Of a stretch of DNA of 64,000 bases, positions 31,697 to 40,179 are shown piece after piece (position 1 is the stretch's first letter; every line of letters begins with the position of its first letter). Below the pieces are notes generated by a model, which worked only from the letters and a program-made list of their open reading frames with translations, was not told where the DNA came from and did not search any database. This stretch comes from an uncultured Lachnospiraceae bacterium. Lineage in GTDB: Bacteria; Bacillota; Clostridia; Lachnospirales; Lachnospiraceae. The position numbers and the translations under genes are program-made. The stretch lies in assembly GCA_934293575.1 (NCBI GenBank), contig CAKQYU010000001.1, forward strand, positions 186,001 to 250,000. The letters are read 5' to 3'.

Positions 31697-34600
31697 ATGA
31701 TGTTTAACTATTTTGGGAAGAAAAAGTGGGTTGCAGTTGTTATGGTTGCAATTATGCTCTTTACATTATTGCCGTCTGATTTTTCTTGGGCAGATGCGGC
31801 TGTTGGAGTGAATACGGAAGAGGCTGTAACAGAGACTACAACAGAGGAGAATCAGGCTGTTGTAGAACAAACTACAGAAATAGCAACTTTTGCTGAGCAG
31901 ACAGAGGAAGTTGGGATTTTGGAGCAAAATCTTAATACAACCGCAAATTCGTTTGAGGCAGATACGAATTTATTGGGAGAAAGTGTAAAAAGTATATTGG
32001 ATGGAACGGGTATTGATATCGCATCTATCATTTTGAGTAAAGTTGATAAAGACGGAATGGTTACCGTAAAGGATGGAGATACCATTAAAACATCCGATAC
32101 ATTGGATTACAGTCTGACATTTTCAATTGGCAGCTCTTTTAATATTGAAGATGGGGTGTCCTATACATATCAGCTGCCGACCGGTATTAATATCAAAAAG
32201 TCATTTTCGGTACCGTTAACCAATCAGGCAAACGGTTCGAATCTGGGTACGGCTTATATTGACAGTGAAACCGGCTTGATTACGTTTGTTTTTGATACGG
32301 CACAGATGAAGCCAAATACAAATTTTGGTTTGAAATTTGGTGGTGGATTAAGTTCAAGTTCATCGGAAACGGTTTCTTCTGAAACAATATCATTTCCGAC
32401 AGCATCCGGTAAATGGGATTACAATTTGAATATTGAAAAGGATGGAGATTCATCGGAGGATAAGGAGCCGGGAGAAATTTCCGTTTACAAATACGGCACA
32501 CAGGTTACGGATTATACAACTCCAGCTGGAACGAAAGTTTCTGCAATCCGGTGGGAAGTAAGTGTAAATCCAAATGGTCGTAGTCCGTTTAATGCAACCG
32601 TGAAGGATGTATTACCGGATGGTCTTACATATATAGATGGTTCGGCACAGATTACGGATGAACAATACGGAAATACACCGGGATTAGTTGTAAGTCAGAA
32701 TGGACAGGAGATTTGCTTTGATATTGATAATTCAAAACCGAATTCCGGTTATACCAAGCTTGTTTTCTATACTTCATATGATGGAACGGTTTATGGAAGT
32801 CAGATTAACAGCAGTAGTTCTAAGGTAATTGATAATACGGTTATCGTGACGCCGGATGGGGAAACGGATACCGGTGCAAAGGGAAGCGTAACATTAAAAC
32901 CGAATGTGTTAACCAAAACCGGAAGTACTGACGCTACAACCGGATGTGTGAATTGGACCGTTACAATTAATGCGGAACGACTCAATATTGGTGGGACAAC
33001 TTATAATGATATTTTGGGAACAGGCATTTCAGGTCTTACCCAAGCTGAAATGGATGCACTGAAGACACAAATCGCAAGTCAGTTACCGACTGGTGTGACC
33101 TGTACGGTGGATGAAAACGGATTTAAGTTTACATTTCCGGCTGGATATCAGGACAAGCTGGTACTTACTTACCAAACGCCAATTAAAGATTACACGGTTT
33201 CGCAGTTTACAAATGAGGGTAAATTAACAGGAAGTTCATTTGATATATCAACAACCGGAAAGGCAGATGGAGTTGATCTGATCACAAAAAACGGAGTCGG
33301 ATATACACCGATTGGACAGTTGTTTACCTGGAAGGTAATTGTGAACCGGGCAAAATTAACGTTGGGCGATAATGTTTATATTACGGAACGTATGATTTCA
33401 ACAACTGCCGGCAGTTCTACTTACACACCGAAATTGGTAAGTATAACGGATTCCGAGGGGAATACACTGACACCGGATACAGATGGACGTTATAATCTTG
33501 GAAATATTGATGGGAAAACAGTAGAACTGACGGTAATAACAAAAATTCCGGACGGAACAACGATAAATCAGGGATGGTACAATCAAAAAAATGAAGTTGA
33601 TTTGACTTGGGATAATAAAACGACTTCTGCGGACGCGGAGATAAACTATGAGTATAAAAACCCGGACATTGCAGAAAAGAGCGGAAAACTTGACAGCAAG
33701 AACGGAAAAATCGACTGGCAGATTAAGATAAAGGGACAGGATGGTTTATCACAGGATAAGCTGACAATTGAGGATACTTTGCCTGCCGGTATGGTTTTGG
33801 TTGACGGCTCTGTTATTTTGAAAGCAGACTGGGGTTATTCCGATGTGACTTTAAATGCAAGTGATTATACATTTGATAAGGCAACCAGAAAATTAACAAT
33901 TAGTTTATCAAAGTCGGATTCACGTTTTGAGGGGATTTTGGGTATTACGGGACAATACCGTTCTTATACCATTTCTTATTCAACAAAATTAGATACAGAA
34001 AATGATGATTCGCTCAATAACTCAAATAAAGATATATCATATACAAATTCCGCACAGATTACGGCAAAGTTTCCGGGTAATGTTGAAGTGACGGAAACAG
34101 AAACAGCAACGGTTACAGGAAAGATAAACGGTTTGCTTGGAAAAGAGTATACCTATCAATCCGGAAAACAAACCGTAGACTGGATAGTATCGGTTAATGA
34201 GGCAGGATATGATTTGTCAAAAATCAGTAATCCGAGAATTGTGGATACATTGCCATCTTACTTTGACTATGTAAAGGGAACGGGAGCTTTATATAAAACA
34301 GACGGTTCAAAGGTTCCGGAGTCGGATTATAAAATATCATTTATCAATCGCGTGTTAATGGTAAATCTTCCGACTAATGGGGGAACAGCAGGATATACAT
34401 TTAAGTTTACAACCAGGTTTAATTGTTATGATTCACAGTTGCCATCGAATGTAACGAACAGTGTAAGTTTTCTCGGATTAGGAGAAGATGTTTCTGTGAC
34501 ATCGGATAAGGTAGATAATATCAGTTTCAGTTATGCTTCCGGTTGGTCGGAGACAAATGCATCCATTAAAGTCCGAAAAATTGATTCTCAGACGAAGGCA

Positions 34601-37600
34601 GGGCTGCAGAATGCAACAATGACGTTAAAACTTGGTGAACAGATATTAGATACGAAGGTGTCCGATGCGGATGGATGGGTTGAATTCCCGGTTACCTATG
34701 ATTCCAATACAACATTGACGGTTGATATTTATGAGGATCAGGCACCGGAAGGTTATAAAAAAACAACAGATCCAATTACGATTACATTAGATGACAATAC
34801 GCAGTGGAAAACAGATCCGGACAATCCAGATTTACAGTATATTGAGATAGAGTTTCCGAATGATAAGATTGTAAAGTCTGCCACATTTTATATGAAGAAA
34901 TTCAATGCAGAGGATGCAACAAAAATCGTTTCCGGTGCAGTTTATGGAATTTATTCGGAGTCACAGTGTACGAATGAAATTGGCACCATGACAACGGATG
35001 AGAATGGTGAAGCACATTACAGTGTGGATTGCCCGAGTACAGGAAGTGACACTTATTATATTAAGGAAAAAACGTCTCCTGCCGGATTTAAAATAAGTTC
35101 AGATATATATAAAGTAATTGTAAATGAGAATACCACCGTTTCGTATCAGAAGTCGGATGGAACCGGTGCAGATACAGTGCAGACAACAGATGCAAAGATG
35201 GCAATGAAAGTAACGGATGAAAAAGCAAAGGGAACGTTAACACTTAAGAAGGTGGATAAAAATGACACAACCGTTCTTTCGGGAGCAAAGTTTGGCGTAT
35301 ATTTGGACTCGGCATGTACGAACCTGGTAGGTGAAATTACAACAGATACTTCGGGAAACGGTAGTCTTTCCGGATTGGAATTGGGAAGAACCTATTATTA
35401 TCGTGAATTGCAGGCACCGGATAATTATATTTTGGATTCTACTGTTTATTCCGTTGTGGTTGGTTTATCAACGGCAACAACCGATCAGCTTGTAATCCAA
35501 ACGGTAACGAATGAAAAACAGGTTGGCATCATTAAAATAACCAAGACAGATGACAGTGCTTCTAGAACAGCTTTGAAAGGTGTTACATTTCAATTGCAAA
35601 AGGATGACGGAACCGGAAATTATAGTGATTATCTGGATTCCGACGGTAATCCCGTTACTGCAACAACCAATGAAGTCGGAATTGCCCAGTTTACCGGATT
35701 GCCGTTTGGAAAATATAAGGTGATTGAGAAGGATGGTCCCGGTGAAAAATATGATTATCATACGGAATCTATAGACGGAATTTTGGTAACCGTTGATACA
35801 ATTTCTGCAAAAGAAGTATCCGTTGTGAATAAAATAATACATTTTAATGTTAAATTGAAAAAGGTAGACGAAAATAATATTCCGTTAAACGGTGTTGTGT
35901 TTGGTTTATACGATTCGATTGGAGCATTAAAAAGAACCGGAAGTACAGATGAAAATGGAAACCTTACTTTTTCCGATATTGAATATGGTGCTTACTATGT
36001 AAAAGAAGTAGCCGGTCTTAGCGGATATAAAACAAACAATAAAAAATATAACATTACAGAAACTGATATTAAAACTGCATATGCAGCAAATGGATATGCA
36101 ACGCCTACCATTACAATTGGAGATAATCCGGCTACTACCATTACAAATAAAAAAGAGAACGGAAAGATTGCTTTCTATAAATATGGAGTGGATACTGCCG
36201 GAACAAAAAATCTATTGCAAGGTGCTGTATTTACCTTATATGACAGGAATGGTTTTGTGGTAGCAACAGGTACGTCGGATACAACCGGTCTTGTTACTTT
36301 TGATAATCTGGCATATGGTACCTATACCATTCGTGAAACAACCGTACCGGAAGGTTACAATTCGGATGGTAATTTATATCAGGTTACGGTTGAAAAAGAT
36401 GGTACGGATGGATTTTATACCATTGCAGGAAATAATCAGAAAAATACGACGATAACCGGAACCTGGAATGCAGGAACTACCGTTAATGAAACAACGGCAG
36501 GAAAGATTTACAATCAGAAAATTCCGGATGATAAGGTTAATTATTTAAGTTTTTATGTTACAAAAACTTACAAAGACATAAATCAGCAGGAAAAAACATT
36601 GCCGGGAGCTGTTTTTACATTCTCAAAAAGTACAGACAATGGAGCTACATGGAAGGATGCGGTTACCGTTACTTCGGATACAGACGGTAAGGTTGAAATT
36701 CATAACTACGTTGTTGAAAACGATCCGGATGATACGCAGTACAAAATCGAGGAGATTTCTGCTCCGGCGGGTTATAAGATTCCAACGGATGGTTCTGCTG
36801 TGAAAATTTACAAAAAGGCAGATATTGCAACGAATGACTATGGTCATGCGAATTATATTGCTGATTTTGGAAATTCTGTATTTAAGGTAAAAGAATTATA
36901 TCAGGTAGAAAATGATATGGTATTGGGCTCTATTACCATCCGTAAATCTTCGACAACCGGTGGTATGATTCAAAATGCGGGATTTACAATATATGAGGCA
37001 GACGGAACAACCGTTGCGAAGGATGTAAAGGGAAACGTATTAAGTAATTTAAAAACAGACAAAAACGGTATGATTATAGTTAAAAATCTGTTGCTGGGAA
37101 CATATGTAGTAAAGGAAACCATGGTTCCAAAGGGATATTTTGTTCCGTTAGAGGCAACTGCAAATGTTACATTGGCAGATACAGATTTGACGAATGATAA
37201 GGATACAAATCAGACGATATCCTTTATGAACAAAGCAATTTCTGTTTCGGTCGGAAAACTGATAGAAGGAACTTCCGATTATTTAGAGGGAGCGACCATC
37301 GGTATCTATGACGGGAATACATTAATCGAAAGATTTACTTCAGGTAATGCCGCTTATGCTTTAAATGGTAAGTTATATGAGACTGGTAAAACCTATACAA
37401 TAAAGGAAGAAAATGCTCCAAAGGGATATGCATACAGTAATGCGATAACATTTGAAATAAACCGGGATGGAACCATAACAAAAACTTCGCCGTCAGGTAA
37501 GTTATCCGGTACAACTGTATTTATGGAAGATAGCAGTGTTTCCTTGCAATTCCAAAAGATGGATGGAAGTGTGACACCGGCTGTTGGATTGTCCGGTGCA

Positions 37601-39940
37601 TTGATTTCATTTATGACCGGTACCGGAACACAGCTTGCACAATTCGTGTCAAATGGATCCGTACAATCCATTGATTGCAGCAAGGTTGAGGTTCCGGTTA
37701 GTGGATATACATATTATATTCTTCGGGAAACAAGTGCACCTGCCGGATATGAGTTGGCAGAGGATATTAAACTGGCAATCGATTCATCCGGAAAATGGCA
37801 TAAGGTAACAAAAACAGGCACAACGGAAACAGTTGATGCCAATACAATTTCCGTTGTTTCAATGGAGGATAAGCAAAAGAGCGATTTGTATTTTTCAAAA
37901 GTGGATGCATCGGATGATTCAATAAGAATTGCCGGTGCAGATATGAAGATTACAGATTTGGCGGATTCGTCGCAGTTTGTGGAATGGACAACAACGAGTA
38001 CCGCAAAAAAGATATCCGTCGGAGCAGATTATAATAGTGGATTTTGTCTGATTAGAGATCATAATTACAGACTGCAGGAAGTAAAGGCACCGGATGGATA
38101 TAAAGTTGCAAAACCAATTGATTTTCAGGTGGTTACCGGTAGTGATGGAAAAGCAAAGATGCAGGTGACTAACGGAGATACATCTTCTTTGTATGCGGAT
38201 GGTATGACGATTGCCATGAAGGATGAACCAATCCTTCTTCGCTTGAAAAAAGTGGATGAAAATTCAGCATTGATTTATGGTGCAACCTTTGATTTGTATG
38301 AGGTAGGAAAGACAACTCCTGTAAAAACCAATATTACGACAACAAAGGCACAGCCGGTTATTACTTTGTCCGGAAACTATTTAAAAGCAGCAACAGAATA
38401 TAAGCTTGTTGAAACAAAGGCACCTGCCGGATACCAAAAATTAGATACGCCGATTTTATTTTCGATTGACAGTGATGGACAGATAATCCGTAACGGAGTT
38501 GTTCAGGTGGGAAATCAGATATCCATTGCGAATACAGAAAAGGTATTTTCAATCCAGAAAATTGATGGGGATACCGGTTATCCGTTAGAAGGTGTGACCT
38601 TTACCATTACTTCTACAGATGATGCCGCTTTTGTTCCAATCAGCTGGGTATCAGGAGCGGAGGCAAAATTATTTGGATTTTGCAAAGCCGGTTTCCAATT
38701 TGATAAGGTTTATAAACTGTCAGAAACCAAAACGATTGGTGGATACGATTATGCGGCAGATGTTACATTTTATATCAGCAGTAAGGATGAACGGCTGCAT
38801 AATGCATCGGATGATTCTGTTATTACAGACAATGCAATTGTTGTAAAGGATAATAAGTTTGCCCTTTCGGTTGATAAAATGGTTTCGCAGACAACTTCTT
38901 ATTTAGAAGGAGCGTCTTTGCAGATTGTAGATGAAAATAATCAGATTGTGGATGCATGGGTAACGGACGGAACCGGGCATGCGGTTGATACATCCAAAAT
39001 AGTTGCATCAAAGGTGAAAGGAGAACATCTTTATACATTAGAGGAGATATCCGCACCGGAATTTTACGCAAAGGCACAACCGATTACATTTTATGTCGAT
39101 AAAAACGGACAGGTATATTTAAATGACGGTACGGCTGTTAAGAATAATAAAATCACCATGTATGATGAGTTTTTAGGTATTACGATTCGGAAAACGGATG
39201 CAAACGGAGCAGAACTTCCGGGAGCAACTTTGACAATTACATCGGATGAGGATACCGATTTTGAACCGATTACATGGGTTAGTACGAAGACGCCAAAGAA
39301 TATGGACAGTACTTTGTTCCAATCGGATGTTACTTATATTTTAACAGAAACATCCGCACCAAAGGGTTATGCTTATACAAAATCAATAGCATTTCAGGTA
39401 GATGCAGATGGAAATGTATATGTGGATGGTGCTTTCGTTCCGGATAAGACGATAACAATGATTGATGAGGCTTTACAATTGAAGCTTTCCAAGAAAATCG
39501 AGGGAACGGATACATATCTAAAGGGTGCTACATTTGGTGTGTTCAGTGCAAAAACAGGAGAACAGTTATTTACATTTGAAAGTGAAAATGGTGTTACAAC
39601 CGTTCCGACAGAGTTGCTTAGTGTCTTTAAGGAGGAATCGGATGATTACTTTATTCTTCGGGAATTAAAGGCTCCAAGTGGTTATGAATTGGCAAAAGAC
39701 GTTGTATTTTACTTTACATCAAATGGTGGATTATATGTATTGGATCGTGACAAAAATGAATTTGTGAAGGCGGAAGGAAATGAAATCACAGTTTATGATG
39801 CAATTACAAGTTCAACCACAACAACCAGTAAAAAAACAGGTGATACTGCGCCGGTTCTTCCAATTGGTATTGTGTTTGCAATGTCCCTTATCGGAGCAAT
39901 GAGCTTACGGATTAGAAGACGAAAGAAGAAAACCATATAA
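31697..39940 (+). CDS. Giant CnaB-repeat (SpaA-type) surface adhesin, 2747 residues
   Basis: A very large exported, probably wall-anchored protein. Residues about 1-33 form a signal peptide. A Thr/Glu-rich stretch is followed, to about residue 950, by several beta-sandwich modules of the collagen-adhesin type, each with a phrase such as LPDGLTYIDGSAQI, LPAGMVLVDGSVIL or LPSYFDYVKGTG. Residues 955 to about 2690 hold 16 CnaB/SpaA modules, each starting with a strand ending in Lys (KVRKID, TLKKVD, SIQKID) and closing with E-x-x-AP-x-GY-like text, the Lys/Glu arrangement that forms isopeptide bonds. The C-terminus has KKTGD (2712-2716), a hydrophobic span and RRRKKK, a sorting signal whose LP is replaced. 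GGAGG lies 6 bases before ATG 31697; ATG 31700 is also possible. No sortase gene is in the window. The ligand is unknown. Confidence 0.93.
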   Translation: MMFNYFGKKKWVAVVMVAIMLFTLLPSDFSWADAAVGVNTEEAVTETTTEENQAVVEQTTEIATFAEQTEEVGILEQNLNTTANSFEADTNLLGESVKSILDGTGIDIASIILSKVDKDGMVTVKDGDTIKTSDTLDYSLTFSIGSSFNIEDGVSYTYQLPTGINIKKSFSVPLTNQANGSNLGTAYIDSETGLITFVFDTAQMKPNTNFGLKFGGGLSSSSSETVSSETISFPTASGKWDYNLNIEKDGDSSEDKEPGEISVYKYGTQVTDYTTPAGTKVSAIRWEVSVNPNGRSPFNATVKDVLPDGLTYIDGSAQITDEQYGNTPGLVVSQNGQEICFDIDNSKPNSGYTKLVFYTSYDGTVYGSQINSSSSKVIDNTVIVTPDGETDTGAKGSVTLKPNVLTKTGSTDATTGCVNWTVTINAERLNIGGTTYNDILGTGISGLTQAEMDALKTQIASQLPTGVTCTVDENGFKFTFPAGYQDKLVLTYQTPIKDYTVSQFTNEGKLTGSSFDISTTGKADGVDLITKNGVGYTPIGQLFTWKVIVNRAKLTLGDNVYITERMISTTAGSSTYTPKLVSITDSEGNTLTPDTDGRYNLGNIDGKTVELTVITKIPDGTTINQGWYNQKNEVDLTWDNKTTSADAEINYEYKNPDIAEKSGKLDSKNGKIDWQIKIKGQDGLSQDKLTIEDTLPAGMVLVDGSVILKADWGYSDVTLNASDYTFDKATRKLTISLSKSDSRFEGILGITGQYRSYTISYSTKLDTENDDSLNNSNKDISYTNSAQITAKFPGNVEVTETETATVTGKINGLLGKEYTYQSGKQTVDWIVSVNEAGYDLSKISNPRIVDTLPSYFDYVKGTGALYKTDGSKVPESDYKISFINRVLMVNLPTNGGTAGYTFKFTTRFNCYDSQLPSNVTNSVSFLGLGEDVSVTSDKVDNISFSYASGWSETNASIKVRKIDSQTKAGLQNATMTLKLGEQILDTKVSDADGWVEFPVTYDSNTTLTVDIYEDQAPEGYKKTTDPITITLDDNTQWKTDPDNPDLQYIEIEFPNDKIVKSATFYMKKFNAEDATKIVSGAVYGIYSESQCTNEIGTMTTDENGEAHYSVDCPSTGSDTYYIKEKTSPAGFKISSDIYKVIVNENTTVSYQKSDGTGADTVQTTDAKMAMKVTDEKAKGTLTLKKVDKNDTTVLSGAKFGVYLDSACTNLVGEITTDTSGNGSLSGLELGRTYYYRELQAPDNYILDSTVYSVVVGLSTATTDQLVIQTVTNEKQVGIIKITKTDDSASRTALKGVTFQLQKDDGTGNYSDYLDSDGNPVTATTNEVGIAQFTGLPFGKYKVIEKDGPGEKYDYHTESIDGILVTVDTISAKEVSVVNKIIHFNVKLKKVDENNIPLNGVVFGLYDSIGALKRTGSTDENGNLTFSDIEYGAYYVKEVAGLSGYKTNNKKYNITETDIKTAYAANGYATPTITIGDNPATTITNKKENGKIAFYKYGVDTAGTKNLLQGAVFTLYDRNGFVVATGTSDTTGLVTFDNLAYGTYTIRETTVPEGYNSDGNLYQVTVEKDGTDGFYTIAGNNQKNTTITGTWNAGTTVNETTAGKIYNQKIPDDKVNYLSFYVTKTYKDINQQEKTLPGAVFTFSKSTDNGATWKDAVTVTSDTDGKVEIHNYVVENDPDDTQYKIEEISAPAGYKIPTDGSAVKIYKKADIATNDYGHANYIADFGNSVFKVKELYQVENDMVLGSITIRKSSTTGGMIQNAGFTIYEADGTTVAKDVKGNVLSNLKTDKNGMIIVKNLLLGTYVVKETMVPKGYFVPLEATANVTLADTDLTNDKDTNQTISFMNKAISVSVGKLIEGTSDYLEGATIGIYDGNTLIERFTSGNAAYALNGKLYETGKTYTIKEENAPKGYAYSNAITFEINRDGTITKTSPSGKLSGTTVFMEDSSVSLQFQKMDGSVTPAVGLSGALISFMTGTGTQLAQFVSNGSVQSIDCSKVEVPVSGYTYYILRETSAPAGYELAEDIKLAIDSSGKWHKVTKTGTTETVDANTISVVSMEDKQKSDLYFSKVDASDDSIRIAGADMKITDLADSSQFVEWTTTSTAKKISVGADYNSGFCLIRDHNYRLQEVKAPDGYKVAKPIDFQVVTGSDGKAKMQVTNGDTSSLYADGMTIAMKDEPILLRLKKVDENSALIYGATFDLYEVGKTTPVKTNITTTKAQPVITLSGNYLKAATEYKLVETKAPAGYQKLDTPILFSIDSDGQIIRNGVVQVGNQISIANTEKVFSIQKIDGDTGYPLEGVTFTITSTDDAAFVPISWVSGAEAKLFGFCKAGFQFDKVYKLSETKTIGGYDYAADVTFYISSKDERLHNASDDSVITDNAIVVKDNKFALSVDKMVSQTTSYLEGASLQIVDENNQIVDAWVTDGTGHAVDTSKIVASKVKGEHLYTLEEISAPEFYAKAQPITFYVDKNGQVYLNDGTAVKNNKITMYDEFLGITIRKTDANGAELPGATLTITSDEDTDFEPITWVSTKTPKNMDSTLFQSDVTYILTETSAPKGYAYTKSIAFQVDADGNVYVDGAFVPDKTITMIDEALQLKLSKKIEGTDTYLKGATFGVFSAKTGEQLFTFESENGVTTVPTELLSVFKEESDDYFILRELKAPSGYELAKDVVFYFTSNGGLYVLDRDKNEFVKAEGNEITVYDAITSSTTTTSKKTGDTAPVLPIGIVFAMSLIGAMSLRIRRRKKKTI

Positions 39941-39947
39941 GATTTGA

Positions 39948-39997
39948 AAATCTCCTTTTACAGATTCGGATTAGAATTTGTGAAAGGGGATTTTTTT
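39948..39997 (+). terminator. Terminator after the adhesin gene
   Basis: A 15-bp stem with two G·T pairs (arms 39948-39962 and 39979-39993, 16-base loop) that runs into TTTTTTT. Confidence 0.85.
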
Positions 39998-39998
39998 C

Positions 39999-40027
39999 TT
40001 TTCAAAAGATATCGTTTGTGCTATACT
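39999..40027 (+). promoter_or_regulatory. pnp promoter, adjoining the adhesin terminator
   Basis: TTTTCA, 17 bases, TATACT with a TGC extension. The -35 box is in the T-tract of the preceding terminator, so the two elements share DNA. The -35 is weak, which the extended -10 may offset. Confidence 0.6.
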
Positions 40028-40050
40028 GATAAAGATTGTGATAAGAACAA

Positions 40051-40158
40051 ACCGAGACTTCTGATGTGAAGACAGAAGCTGTCTTTAGATCAGTTGTTTC
40101 GGTATCTTATCAAGAACCGGAGAGGGGATAAAGACAGATAATTGTCTTGTCTGCCCGG
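40051..40158 (+). promoter_or_regulatory. Structured pnp 5' leader
   Basis: A long nested hairpin: ACCGAGAC (40051-40058) pairs with GTTTCGGT (40096-40103), CTGAT with ATCAG, and AAGACAG with CTGTCTT around an AAG loop, with small symmetric internal loops. A second hairpin (about 40116-40158) is closed by CCGG/CCGG with AAGACA/TGTCTT inside. This resembles pnp leaders in which a double-stranded stem is cut to let PNPase limit its own synthesis. Structure is read directly, function is inference. Confidence 0.55.
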
Positions 40159-40179
40159 AATAAGAAAAGGAGATAAGTT

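Noticed and set aside
31852..39515. Several antisense open frames of 60-120 codons within the adhesin gene
   Set aside because: They are shadows of the long plus-strand frame, lack ribosome sites and have no recognisable protein features.
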